Of a stretch of DNA of 64,000 nt, positions 8,130 through 17,185 are shown one piece after another. This DNA is from Acidimicrobiaceae bacterium. GTDB taxonomy: Bacteria; Actinomycetota; Acidimicrobiia; Acidimicrobiales; Bog-793. The stretch lies in assembly GCA_025464005.1 (NCBI GenBank), contig JAODBO010000145.1:1-64000 (forward strand), read 5' to 3'. Positions within the stretch are counted from its first letter, which is position 1. Every line of letters starts with the position of its first letter. The position numbers and the translations under genes were made by a program. Below the pieces are notes generated by a model. It was not told the DNA's origin and made no database searches. It worked only from the letters and a program-made list of their open reading frames with translations.

Positions 8130-9674
8130 TCACGGACCGGCTGCTATCGCCACCGCCGGCACCCCGGTCACCGCCTTCGAGAGCGGCTGGGGCGGCGACG
8201 TCGCTAGCTCACGCGCCCGTCCGAACGCGTAGACGGCGCCAACCCGCGTGAGCAGCCAGTACCCGGCTCCCGCCGCCGCGGGTGCGACCGCTATGGCGAC
8301 GACGTTACCGGTGACGCGGCCCGCCGATGGCGCGAGCGGGCGTGCGCCGCCGAAGCCGTAGATACGTCCGGTGGAGCTGACGACGAAGTAGCCCTGGACC
8401 GTCGTCGCCGAGGCAATGGCCACGATCCTTCCGTGTAGCGCCCGCGAGGGCACCGAGCCGAGCGAGGCAGCCGCGCCGAACGCGTAGACGCGTCCCGTGT
8501 TGCTGACCAACCAGTAGCCGAGTCCCCCCGTCGTGGCCGCTATCCCGACGATGCGCACGCGCCGCGAGCGCTTCGGCACGGAGCCGAGCGAGCGCGCCGA
8601 ACCGAAGCCGTACACGTGTCCCGTCGAGATCACCACCCAGTAACCGCTGTCGTCAGGAGCAGGAGCCACGCCGACTGCCTGTCCCTCGAGGTGCTTGCGA
8701 GACACGGAGCCGTAGTTGCGCGCACCCCCGAAGGCGTGGATGCGTCCGGCCGAGGTAAGCGTCCAGTAGCCGGCGCCGCTCGACTCGGGCGCGAGCGCCA
8801 CCGCCTTGCCTGCGAGCCGCTTCGACGACGAGGGAGCAGCCATCCCGACCGAGACCGAACGACCGGCCGCGTCGGCGGTCACGTAGCTCTCTGCGGGAAG
8901 CGGCGCCGGCTGCACGCTCAACGACAGCAGCGCCTGGCTGGTCGCGCCGAGGCCGTCGGTGACCTCGATGTCGACGGTCGAGGTTCCCGAGGTCCCTGGG
9001 CGCCCGGACAGCAACCCGGAGGAGGAGAGCACGAGGCCCCCCGGGATCCCACCTTTGCCGATCGACCACGAGAAGGGCGCGGTACCGTTCGCCTCGCCGA
9101 GTTGCAGCGAATAGGCCTTGCCGACCTGAGCTGGAGGAAGGCTCGGGGTTGTGAGCAACGGTCCGGGCGCTACGACGAGCGCGACCGTCGTCGTGACTCG
9201 TTGGTTGGCGGCGTCGACCACCGATACCTCGACGCCCTGGCTACTCGTGGAGGTGGCCGCGCCGCCGAGCAGGCCCCCCGAGGTGATCGTCACGCCCGCG
9301 GGAAGCGAGTCGGGCACCCATTGGTAGGGAGTGGCGCCGCCGCTCGCGTCGAGCTGGATCGAGAGCGGCTCTCCCACCTCGACCGCCGGCAGGGAGGTCG
9401 TCGTGACGACGAGTGGAGGGCCCGCCGCCGCAGCGGCCGCGGTCCCGGTCATCGGTGCCTCGAAGTTCGCCCAGAGCAATGCTCCTGCGGCGGCGACGGT
9501 GAGGGTCAGGGCGCGCGCGAACAGGCGCAACGAGGAGGGCGACACTTCGCCGGAGCGTACCCGAGCGGTCAACGGCGCCGTAGTCGCCTGCCCGACTCGT
9601 CCGGCCTGCCCGGCTCCTCCGGTCGTCGGGCGCGACGAAGGGGAGGAGCTTCCGGGCGCCCGCATGGGCGACAC
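8130..9674 (-). CDS. Exported Ig-like and 'GYW...VYxFG' repeat protein
   Basis: Probably a cell-surface or secreted binding protein. A hydrophobic segment near residues 52-72 (LRLFARALTLTVAAAGALLW) acts as a signal or anchor. Two putative Ig-like (He_PIG type) domains follow, each with the pattern 'GxPYSLQL...ATPYQW..SLPAGVTI..GLLGG'. The C-terminal 230 residues are about five copies of a 46-residue unit with the core GYWVVISTGHVYGFGSARSL, suggestive of beta-propeller blades. The GTG at 9674 is chosen because GGGGAGGA sits 6 nt upstream, so two residues fewer than the ORF track. It lies 38 bp downstream of a related repeat protein, so the pair is probably co-transcribed. No enzymatic motif is seen. 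Confidence 0.72.
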   Translation of the reverse strand: MSPMRAPGSSSPSSRPTTGGAGQAGRVGQATTAPLTARVRSGEVSPSSLRLFARALTLTVAAAGALLWANFEAPMTGTAAAAAAGPPLVVTTTSLPAVEVGEPLSIQLDASGGATPYQWVPDSLPAGVTITSGGLLGGAATSTSSQGVEVSVVDAANQRVTTTVALVVAPGPLLTTPSLPPAQVGKAYSLQLGEANGTAPFSWSIGKGGIPGGLVLSSSGLLSGRPGTSGTSTVDIEVTDGLGATSQALLSLSVQPAPLPAESYVTADAAGRSVSVGMAAPSSSKRLAGKAVALAPESSGAGYWTLTSAGRIHAFGGARNYGSVSRKHLEGQAVGVAPAPDDSGYWVVISTGHVYGFGSARSLGSVPKRSRRVRIVGIAATTGGLGYWLVSNTGRVYAFGAAASLGSVPSRALHGRIVAIASATTVQGYFVVSSTGRIYGFGGARPLAPSAGRVTGNVVAIAVAPAAAGAGYWLLTRVGAVYAFGRARELATSPPQPLSKAVTGVPAVAIAAGP

Positions 9675-9712
9675 CGGCACTCCTCCCCTTCTGTCGAGCG
9701 GAACCGGCTAGC

Positions 9713-11989
9713 TCAACCGGTCACGACGTAGGTAGCGAATCCCGTCACCGCGGACGAGAGCTTGGTGTGGGCCGAGGAGCCGAAGAAAGGTGCGATCCCC
9801 TCGTTGTAGATGTTGCCCTTCGTGGAGACGAGGTAGTAGCCCTTGCCCGTCGCCGAGACGGCCATTGCCGAGATCGGTCCCGGAAGGGTCTTGCGAGCAG
9901 CAAGCGAGCCGTAGAACCTCGCGTCACCCTCGTTGTAGACGTTCCCCTTCGTGGTGACGAGGTAGTAGCCCTTGCCGTCGATGCTCGAGGCCATCGCGAC
10001 GACCGGGCGCACCTTGGTGTTGAGCGACAGCGACGAGTAGGACTGCGCATCCCCGTAGGCGTAGACCGCGCCGGAGGACGTCGCGAGCCAGTAGCCCTTC
10101 CCGTCCGGGGTCGTGGCGAAAGCCGTGATCGACGAGGGGATCTTCACGTGGACCGGCGAGCCGTAGAACTTCGCGTCGCCGTAGTTGTAGATGTTCCCAC
10201 GGGCGGTCACGAGGTAGTAACCCTTGGCGTCGACCGACGTCCCGAAGCCGATGACCGGGCTCGGGAGTTTGGCGTGCGCCTTGGACCCGAAGAACTTCGC
10301 GTCCCCGTAGTTGTAGACGTTGCCCGCCGACCCGGCGAGGTAGTAACCGGCGTCGTCAGGGGTCGCGACGATGGCGACCACCCCGTGCGGGGCGACCTTG
10401 CCTGTCGTCGGGAAGAGCGGCGCGGCACCCTGGTGCTGGACCGAGCCACCGCTCGTCACGTACCAGTAACCCTTGACCGAACGTTGCGCGACCACGAGGG
10501 TGAATGCCTGGGTGGCAGTCGCACCGACGCCGTTCGACGCCGAGATGGTTAATGGGTAGGAGCCGACGGTCGAACCGGCCGGCACGCCGGAGATCGTCGC
10601 CGTGTTGTTCTTGTTGTCGACGAAGGTCACGCCGGACGGGAGGGTGCCCGTGTCGGTGATCGTCGCGTCGGGGATGCCCGTCGCCGTCACGGTGAAGCTT
10701 CCGAGAGCGCCTTCACCGAAGGTCGCCGTGGACGCGCTCGTGATGGCGCTGGGCACGCCTGCGAAGTACAGCTCCGATGCGCCGGTGACCGACGTAGCGT
10801 TCGTCTCACCGCCGGCGACGAGCACGTTGCCGTTCGCCAGCAACGTCGCCGTAGCAAAGCCGCGTCCGGTCGACATGCTGGCTGTCGTCGTCCAGGTGCC
10901 GCTCGTCGGGTTGTAGCTCGCCGCTGCGTTGGTCGAGTCCTGCGCGGGGTCGACCAGGCCGCCGGCGTAGAGCACCGAGCCGTTGGCTACCAAAGTTGCG
11001 GTGGCACCATACGAGCCGACCCCCGGGAGCGAGCCGGTGGCGGCCCATGTGCCGCTACTCGGGTTGTACAGCTCGCTCAGCGCAGTCGGCGTGCCGGTCG
11101 TCGTGGTCGAGCCACCGGCCACGAGGACGCTGCCGCTGGCGAGCAGGCTCGCCGTCGCGTACTCCGTCGGCGTCGGCAACGTGGGCGTCGCCGTCCAAGC
11201 CCCGGTCGAGGAGTTGTAGACCTCTGCGGTGTTCGTCACCGTCGCCGTGCCCCCGGAGGCCAGCGTCGCTCCTCCGGCCACGAGGACGCTGCCGTTGGCA
11301 AGCGCCGTGGCGGTGGCGTGCACCACGCCGTTTCCCGGCAAGCTGCCGGTAGACGACCACGTCCCGTTCGACGGGTTATACAGCTCGGCGGCGGCTGTCG
11401 TCGAGGAGGCACCCGAGGAGCTCTGCTCGCCGCCCGCCACGAGGACGTTCCCGTTGGAGAGCACGGCGGACGCCGCTCCGTACACGGCGAGGCTCGAAGG
11501 AAGCGCCTGCGTCGCGGCCCATGTGCCCGTCGTCGGGTTGTAGAGCTCGGCCGCGCCGGTGGGCACGAGCCCCGTCGTCTGGCCACCGACAACCAGGACC
11601 TGGCCGTTGCCGAGGAGCGTGGCCGTCGCGTCTCCGACCGGGAGCGGCATCGCTCCCGTCGAGGACCACTGTCCGGTCGCCGGGTCGTAGAGCTCGGCGG
11701 CCTGGGTCACGCCTACCGTGCCGCCCGTTTCGGTCTTGCCTCCGGCCACGAGGACCTTGCCGTTGCCGAGCAGCGTGGCCGTCGCTTCCGTGCGTGCCGT
11801 CGCTAGCGCGCCGGTGGCGGTCCAGGTGTCGAGCGTCGCCGCGCTCGCAGGCGACGCGCCTATGACGCCAAGCGCCCCCGCGCTCACCGTCCCCAGACCT
11901 GCGAGCAGGGCTGCGGACAGTCCCGCCACACGCCGTCGCGGTCCTCGCCGGTGCTCGTCCCTCTCGGGACTCGTCGGATTCTCGGACAC
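9713..11989 (-). CDS. Exported Kelch-type and 'GYY...VYNYGDA' repeat protein
   Basis: A large secreted repeat protein. The signal peptide is RRRVAGLSAALLAGLGTVSAGAL...ASPASA, cleaved near Ala-Ser-Ala. Residues 50-400 hold seven Kelch-like units of about 50 aa with the pattern 'ATATLLGNGKVLVAGG...AELYDPATGQWSSTGAMP', expected to close into a beta-propeller. One Ig-like domain follows (about 410-500), then six 46-aa units with the core GYYLVTARGNIYNYGDAKFYG. The ORF track start (12067) is probably too early. GTG 11989 is preceded by GAGGTGA at 5 nt and gives a normal signal peptide. The roughly 200-bp upstream region is the most AT-rich in the area and has a possible -10 TAAAGT. Ligand unknown. 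Confidence 0.72.
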   Translation of the reverse strand: MSENPTSPERDEHRRGPRRRVAGLSAALLAGLGTVSAGALGVIGASPASAATLDTWTATGALATARTEATATLLGNGKVLVAGGKTETGGTVGVTQAAELYDPATGQWSSTGAMPLPVGDATATLLGNGQVLVVGGQTTGLVPTGAAELYNPTTGTWAATQALPSSLAVYGAASAVLSNGNVLVAGGEQSSSGASSTTAAAELYNPSNGTWSSTGSLPGNGVVHATATALANGSVLVAGGATLASGGTATVTNTAEVYNSSTGAWTATPTLPTPTEYATASLLASGSVLVAGGSTTTTGTPTALSELYNPSSGTWAATGSLPGVGSYGATATLVANGSVLYAGGLVDPAQDSTNAAASYNPTSGTWTTTASMSTGRGFATATLLANGNVLVAGGETNATSVTGASELYFAGVPSAITSASTATFGEGALGSFTVTATGIPDATITDTGTLPSGVTFVDNKNNTATISGVPAGSTVGSYPLTISASNGVGATATQAFTLVVAQRSVKGYWYVTSGGSVQHQGAAPLFPTTGKVAPHGVVAIVATPDDAGYYLAGSAGNVYNYGDAKFFGSKAHAKLPSPVIGFGTSVDAKGYYLVTARGNIYNYGDAKFYGSPVHVKIPSSITAFATTPDGKGYWLATSSGAVYAYGDAQSYSSLSLNTKVRPVVAMASSIDGKGYYLVTTKGNVYNEGDARFYGSLAARKTLPGPISAMAVSATGKGYYLVSTKGNIYNEGIAPFFGSSAHTKLSSAVTGFATYVVTG

Positions 11990-12201
11990 GAGCTTCACCT
12001 CACCTCTCGGGTAGTGCTCATACTTCCCTAACTTTACGCATGGATTCCTAACAAGTTGCATTTCCATGCCATTGATCGCAACAAACTAGGCGGCAGGCCA
12101 AGGAGATGCAACGCGCCCCACCGAAAAATGCCCGGCTACAGCCGTGCGCAAAATCTGGCAACGGCGCCGAGTACCGACCCGGCGCGGGGATGAGCGAAGC
12201 G

Positions 12202-13803
12202 TTATGCGAGCGCCACGAGGTCGCGGAGCTCGGCGCTCCACATGTCCTCGACGCCGTCGGGCATCAGCAGGACGCGCTCCGGCTGGAGTGCCTCCACCGC
12301 GCCAGGATCGTGCGTCACGAGCACGATGGCTCCCTTGTAGGTGCGAAGCGCGGCAAGCACCTCGGCCCTACTCGCCGGGTCCAGGTTGTTCGTCGGCTCG
12401 TCGAGCAGGAGGACGTTCGCCGACGACACGACGAGCCCCGCGAGCGCGAGCCTCGTCTTCTCGCCACCGGAGAGGGTGCCGGCCACCTGGTCGACGCGAT
12501 CCCCGCCGAAGAGGAACGCCCCGAGGATGCGCCGCAGCTCCACGTCCGTGAGCTGCGCCGGGGCCTGGCGTCTCAGGTTCTCGAAGACCGTCGCCCGGGC
12601 GTCCAGGGTCTCGTGCTCCTGCGCGTAGTAGCCGAGGCGCAGGCCGTGACCGGGCACGACCTCGCCGAAGTCGGGCTCCTCGACCCCGGCAAGCACGCGC
12701 AGGAGGGTCGTCTTCCCGGCTCCGTTCAGCCCGAGCACGACGACGCGGCTGCCTCGGTCGATGGCGAGGTCCACGCCCGAGAAGACCTCCAGTGAGCCGT
12801 AGTTCTTCGCGAGGCCGTTCGCGGTGAGCGGTGTGCGCCCACACGGCGCGGGTTCGGGGAAGCGGAGCTTCGCGACCTTGTCCTGCTGGCGAGTCTCGGC
12901 GAGGCCGTCGAGCAGTCGCGCTGCCCTTCGGTCCAGCTGGTGGGCGGCTCGCGCCTTGGTCGCGGTGGCGCGCATCCGATCAGCCTGGTGGCGCAGCGTC
13001 ACGATCTTGCGCTCGGCGTTCGCTCGCTCGCGATGGCGCCGGCGCTCGTCCGCGGCGGCCTGCTCCAGGTACAGGTGCCATCCCATGTTGTAGACGTCGA
13101 GCACCTGGCGGTTGGCGTCGAGGTGGAAGACACGGTTGACGCTGGCCTCGAGGAGCTCGGTGTCGTGGCTGATGATCACGACCCCACCGTCGTGCGAGCG
13201 GAGGAAGCCACGCAGCCAGGTAATCGAATCGGCGTCCAGGTGGTTCGTCGGCTCGTCGAGCAGGAGCACCTGGGCGCCGGAGAACAGCACCCTCGCCAGC
13301 TCCACCCGGCGCCGCTGGCCGCCCGACAGTGTCCGCAGCGGCTGGACGAGCACTCGCTCGGGCAGGCCGAGGCTCGACGAGATGGCCGCCGCCTCGGCCT
13401 CGGCCGCCCATCCTCCGAGCGACACGAACTGCTCCTCGAGGCCCGCGTAGCGGCGCATGGAAGAGTCCCTCCCGGCTTCGTCCGAAGTCCCCATCTTCGC
13501 CGCCGCATCGGCGAGGTCGCGGACGATGACGTCGAGGCCTCGCGCCGAGAGGATCCGATCGCGCGCGAGCACGTCGAGGTCCCCCGTACGGGGGTCCTGG
13601 GGGAGGTAGGCGATGTCACCGGAGCGCCGCACCGAGCCCGACGCGGGGAGCCCCTCGCCGGCGAGCACGCGTGTGAGGGTGGTCTTGCCCGCTCCGTTTC
13701 GCCCGACGAGACCGATTCTGTCCCCCGGAGCGACCTGGAAACTCGCTCCGGATAGGAGCACGCGTCCGCCCGCGGCGAGCTCGAGATCGGTGGCAGTGAG
13801 CAT
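12202..13803 (-). CDS. ABC-F family ATPase (ribosome-associated, antibiotic-resistance/translation factor type)
   Basis: Two ABC ATPase domains lie in one soluble 533-aa chain without membrane segments, the hallmark of ABC-F proteins that act at the ribosomal E site. Domain 1 has Walker A GRNGAGKTTL, signature LSGGQRRRVELAR and Walker B VLLLDEPTNHLD. Domain 2 has GLNGAGKTTLLR, LSGGEKTRLALAG and VLLLDEPTNNLD. Between them is the basic, helical linker (RRRHRERANAERKIVTLRHQ). The ORF track extends the start by 105 residues. ATG 13803 (MLTATDLELAAGG) is where homology should begin, and the extension reads as the shadow of the opposite strand. It may protect against translation-targeting antibiotics or resolve stalled ribosomes, and sequence does not decide which. 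Confidence 0.87.
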   Translation of the reverse strand: MLTATDLELAAGGRVLLSGASFQVAPGDRIGLVGRNGAGKTTLTRVLAGEGLPASGSVRRSGDIAYLPQDPRTGDLDVLARDRILSARGLDVIVRDLADAAAKMGTSDEAGRDSSMRRYAGLEEQFVSLGGWAAEAEAAAISSSLGLPERVLVQPLRTLSGGQRRRVELARVLFSGAQVLLLDEPTNHLDADSITWLRGFLRSHDGGVVIISHDTELLEASVNRVFHLDANRQVLDVYNMGWHLYLEQAAADERRRHRERANAERKIVTLRHQADRMRATATKARAAHQLDRRAARLLDGLAETRQQDKVAKLRFPEPAPCGRTPLTANGLAKNYGSLEVFSGVDLAIDRGSRVVVLGLNGAGKTTLLRVLAGVEEPDFGEVVPGHGLRLGYYAQEHETLDARATVFENLRRQAPAQLTDVELRRILGAFLFGGDRVDQVAGTLSGGEKTRLALAGLVVSSANVLLLDEPTNNLDPASRAEVLAALRTYKGAIVLVTHDPGAVEALQPERVLLMPDGVEDMWSAELRDLVALA

Positions 13804-14014
13804 AAGAGGGGTCGTCGTGAGGTCGGGCAGCGCAGCGGGTGGGGTGCAACGGCGCGGGCCTCCGACTGGAGACCGGCACGTAACAGCATCCCACCGATCG
13901 GCGACCCGGGCGGCACGGCGCCGTTCGACCTGGTGACGCGGCCGCCGGAACGAACCGCGATCGTATGCGGATGACGTGCGCCCGGCGCGACGCCGTGCGA
14001 CAGGTAGCGTTGGC

Positions 14015-14746
14015 ATGATGCCCGGACCGCTCGCGCTCGTCGGAAGCGGCGAGTTCCTCGACGTGATGCGGCCCGTCGACGCCGGGCTGCTCACCGGTCG
14101 GGCGCCGATTGCCGTCATCTTGCCGACCGCGGCCGCCGAGGACGGCCCGGCGCGGGTCGACTACTGGCTCGAGCTCGGTAGCCAGCACTTCCGGGATCTC
14201 GGGGTCACGCCGGTGCCCCTCCGGGTGCTCGACCGGGTAGATGCCGAGCGGTCCGACCTCGCCGAGCAGATCGCGGGAGCCGGCCTCGTGTACCTGTCGG
14301 GTGGAAGTCCCGGCTACCTCGCTGACACCCTGCGAGACACGGCCGTGTGGCGTGCGGTCCTCGCCGCGTGGAAGGGCGGTGCGGCCCTTGCCGGCTGCTC
14401 GGCTGGCGCGTGTGCCCTCAGCGCAGTCGCCGACGACTTCCGCCATCGCGGCAGGTTCTCCGGGGTGGGCCTCGGCGTCGTGCCCGACGTGGCAGTGCTC
14501 CCACACTTCGACCGCTTCGGTCAGTTCGCTCCGGGTCTTACGGAGGACTTCCTCGAGTCGAGCCCGCCGGACGTGGTCGTGCTCGGCATCGACGAGGACA
14601 CCGCGCTCCTCGGTGGTCCGTCGCGCTGGATCGTCGCCGGGCACCAAGCGGTCTGGCGGTTGGAGCGGGACGGGTCGAGAGCCCGGTTCGGGCCCGGTGA
14701 CGAGATCGATCTCGCGGCGCCGCCGGTCCGCGCCGTCGCGGGCTAG
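14015..14746 (+). CDS. Type 1 glutamine amidotransferase-like / S51 peptidase-family protein
   Basis: A soluble 243-aa protein of the peptidase E (S51)/cyanophycinase superfamily. The start is MMPGPLALVGSGEF, with the first beta strand and Gly loop. A GLVYLSGGSPGYL motif lies near residue 95, and the nucleophile elbow AGCSAGACAL puts Ser at about 130. Active relatives cleave Asp-X dipeptides or cyanophycin. The ORF begins at an upstream GTG, but the ATG pair at 14015/14018 matches the family start. It is divergent from the ABC-F gene across about 210 bp that holds no other recognisable feature. Substrate unknown. Confidence 0.75.
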   Translation: MMPGPLALVGSGEFLDVMRPVDAGLLTGRAPIAVILPTAAAEDGPARVDYWLELGSQHFRDLGVTPVPLRVLDRVDAERSDLAEQIAGAGLVYLSGGSPGYLADTLRDTAVWRAVLAAWKGGAALAGCSAGACALSAVADDFRHRGRFSGVGLGVVPDVAVLPHFDRFGQFAPGLTEDFLESSPPDVVVLGIDEDTALLGGPSRWIVAGHQAVWRLERDGSRARFGPGDEIDLAAPPVRAVAG

Positions 14747-14853
14747 GCGGCAGTAGCAACCTCCGGACGAGCAGGCCGGCGCGCTACCGTGACGTATCAG
14801 CTAGACCAGCTCCAGTTGCTCGACTCGCGCCGCGGGACGAGGGGGAGAGTCAC

Positions 14854-16131
14854 ATGAAGCGCGCCGGGCCCGCACGTCCTCGCCATCGCAAGGGCGCTCG
14901 CGACCTCGCGGCGCGCGCGCTGATACTCGGCCTGCTGGGACGTTTGCGCAACGGCGCCGTCATCGTGCGCGAGGGCAACCGCCGGCACCTGTGCGGTCGG
15001 CCCGTCCCGGGCGAGACCGTGCCTGAGGTGGTCGTCGTCTCCCCGAAGGTGTGGCGGGCCGTCGCTTCCGATGGCAGCGCCGGACTCGGAAGGGCATGGA
15101 TCTCCGGTTGGTGGACGTGCGCCACCCTCGACGAGCTCACGACGTTCCTGCGGGTGGTCATGCGCAACCTCGACTCGATCGAGAAGCCCGGCGCGTTCGG
15201 CAAGCGAATGCGCCTCTCCGCAGTGCGCGCCCTGACCCGCCCGGGCGATCGTTCCGGCGAAGCCGAGATCGAACGCCGCAATATTGGCTCGCACTTCGAC
15301 CTCGGGAACGAGTTCTTCGCGCTGTTCCTCGACAAGACGATGACCTACTCCTCGGCGATCTTCCCGAGCCCTTCCACGTCACTCGAGGACGCGCAGCTAG
15401 AGAAGCTGGACCGGATCTGCCGCAAGCTCAACCTTTCCCCGGCGAACCACGTCGTCGAGATCGGCGCCGGATGGGGCAGCTTCGCTGTCCACGCGGCCAG
15501 CCGGTACGGCTGCAAGGTGACGGCCACGACGATCTCGGACCGCCAGCACGAGCTGGCGTCGTCGCGAGTGAAAGAAGCCGGACTCGAGGACCTCGTGACC
15601 GTGCTCCACAGCGACTATCGCGAGCTGAGCGGCAGCTACGACTGCTTGGTCTCGATCGAGATGGTCGAGGCGCTCGACTCGCACCAGTACGACCGCTACT
15701 TCCGGACCTGCTCGGAGCTCTTGAAGCCGGGTGGCCTCATGGCGTTGCAGTCGATCGTCGTCGACGACAGGCTCTTCGAGAGCGCGAAGCGTACCGAGGA
15801 CTTCGTCAAGCGCTACGTCCTGCCCGGATCGTGCATCCCCTCGGTCGGAGCGATCCTCGACTCCGTCGCCCGCTCGTCCGACCTACGACTCGTCGCCCTC
15901 GACGACATAGGCCACCACTGCGCCGAGACGTTCAGGCGTTGGAAGCAGGCGTTCGTCGCCCACGGGGCCGAGATGGATGCTCTCGGCGTCAGCGAGATGT
16001 CGCAGCGCCTCTTCGAGTTCTACTTCTCCTACTGCGAGGCGGCCTTTGCCGAGCGGCGCCTCGGCGACGTGCAGTGCATCCTCGCCAAGCCCGCTTGGCG
16101 GGCGGCCGGGCTCTACCGGCCCACGTCGTAG
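14854..16131 (+). CDS. Cyclopropane-fatty-acyl-phospholipid synthase-family methyltransferase
   Basis: Transfers a methylene or methyl from SAM to the double bond of a membrane lipid acyl chain. An N-terminal CFA region of about 120 residues is followed by the diagnostic ERRNIGSHFDLGNEFFALFLD and MTYSSAIF. The SAM-binding motif is VVEIGAGWGSFAVHAA, and then comes the CFA-specific SIEMVEALDSHQYDRYFRTC block. 425 aa is typical. The ATG is preceded by GGGGGAGAG. It is convergent, 16 nt apart, with a fatty acid desaturase that could supply the unsaturated substrate. Whether the product is a cyclopropane or a methyl-branched (10-methyl) chain cannot be told. Confidence 0.85.
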   Translation: MKRAGPARPRHRKGARDLAARALILGLLGRLRNGAVIVREGNRRHLCGRPVPGETVPEVVVVSPKVWRAVASDGSAGLGRAWISGWWTCATLDELTTFLRVVMRNLDSIEKPGAFGKRMRLSAVRALTRPGDRSGEAEIERRNIGSHFDLGNEFFALFLDKTMTYSSAIFPSPSTSLEDAQLEKLDRICRKLNLSPANHVVEIGAGWGSFAVHAASRYGCKVTATTISDRQHELASSRVKEAGLEDLVTVLHSDYRELSGSYDCLVSIEMVEALDSHQYDRYFRTCSELLKPGGLMALQSIVVDDRLFESAKRTEDFVKRYVLPGSCIPSVGAILDSVARSSDLRLVALDDIGHHCAETFRRWKQAFVAHGAEMDALGVSEMSQRLFEFYFSYCEAAFAERRLGDVQCILAKPAWRAAGLYRPTS

Positions 16132-16147
16132 GGGCGCCGGCCCGGGG

Positions 16148-17185
16148 TCAGGCGGCCGTAGCGCCGGCGCGGACCGCGCGGGCGAGCTGCGCCGTCGTCG
16201 GCACGCGGATGTTCCGGGCGAGGTGGCAGCGCTCCAATGCGCGGATCACGATCCACGAGACGTCCAGCTGCAGGCCTTGGAGCCCGTGTCGTGCGGAACG
16301 CGGGAAGGCGTGGTGGTTGTTGTGCCAGCCCTCGCCGAAGGTGAGCACCGCCACGAACCAGTTGTTCCTGCTCTGGTCGCGCGCCTCGTAGGTGCGGCGC
16401 CCGAAGGTGTGGCAGATCGAGTTGACGGCGAAAGTCGCGTGCTCGAAGGCGAAGATCCGGACGAGGCCGGCCCAGACCATCGCCTCGACGCCGCGTGCCG
16501 CGCTGCCGGTGACGGCGTAACCGATGAGGAACGGCAGGCCGATCGAGATGGCCACCCAGACGACGTAGAGACGGTCGATGAGGCGGATCGTCCTGTCCTC
16601 GAAGAGGTCCCTTCCGTAGACCTCGCCGCGCTCCATCCCCTTGGTCGAGAACATCCAGCCCATGTGGGCGTGCCACAGGCCCTTGACGGCCCCGACGAAC
16701 CCGGCTCCCGCGAGGTGCGGCGAGTGCGGGTCGCCCTCGGCGTCGGAGCGCGCGTGGTGCTTGCGGTGGTCCGTGACCCACTGGGTCAACGGACCCTGAA
16801 GCGTCATGGCCCCGAGTATCGCGAGCGAGACCTTGACGACCGGCCCCGCCTCGAACGACCGGTGCGTGAAGTAGCGGTGGTAGCCGACGGTGATGCCGAG
16901 CCCGGTGAGCACATACAGCGCGAGGAACAGGACGAGGTCGAGCGGTTCGAACGCGACGCCCCACAGCAGGCCCGCTGCGGAGAGGATGCCTCCGGCGGGA
17001 ACGACCACCGCGACGACCGTGACGATCCGGCTGACGAGCGATGTGCGCTCGCGGACCGTCGCCAGGTCGAGTCGGGCGGCGTCGAGGTCGCCCGGATCCG
17101 CGGCGATGACCGTCGCGGCGGACTGCGTGCCCGCGACCACCTCCTCGGCGCGTGAGGGCTGTGGCTCTGGCAGGACGATGGTCAC
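16148..17185 (-). CDS. Membrane acyl-CoA/acyl-lipid delta-9 type desaturase
   Basis: An integral membrane di-iron enzyme that introduces a double bond into fatty acyl chains using O2. The three histidine boxes are intact: GYHRYFTHRSFE (about 120), HRKHHARSD (about 158) and GEGWHNNHHAFP (about 295). Hydrophobic pairs lie before box 1 (IVTVVAVVVPAGGILSAAGL) and between boxes 2 and 3 (VWVAISIGLPFLIGYAV). Length (345 aa) fits the stearoyl-CoA desaturase family. Its ATG overlaps the stop of the upstream methyltransferase gene by 4 nt (ATGA), so the two are translationally coupled. Confidence 0.9.
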   Translation of the reverse strand: MTIVLPEPQPSRAEEVVAGTQSAATVIAADPGDLDAARLDLATVRERTSLVSRIVTVVAVVVPAGGILSAAGLLWGVAFEPLDLVLFLALYVLTGLGITVGYHRYFTHRSFEAGPVVKVSLAILGAMTLQGPLTQWVTDHRKHHARSDAEGDPHSPHLAGAGFVGAVKGLWHAHMGWMFSTKGMERGEVYGRDLFEDRTIRLIDRLYVVWVAISIGLPFLIGYAVTGSAARGVEAMVWAGLVRIFAFEHATFAVNSICHTFGRRTYEARDQSRNNWFVAVLTFGEGWHNNHHAFPRSARHGLQGLQLDVSWIVIRALERCHLARNIRVPTTAQLARAVRAGATAA

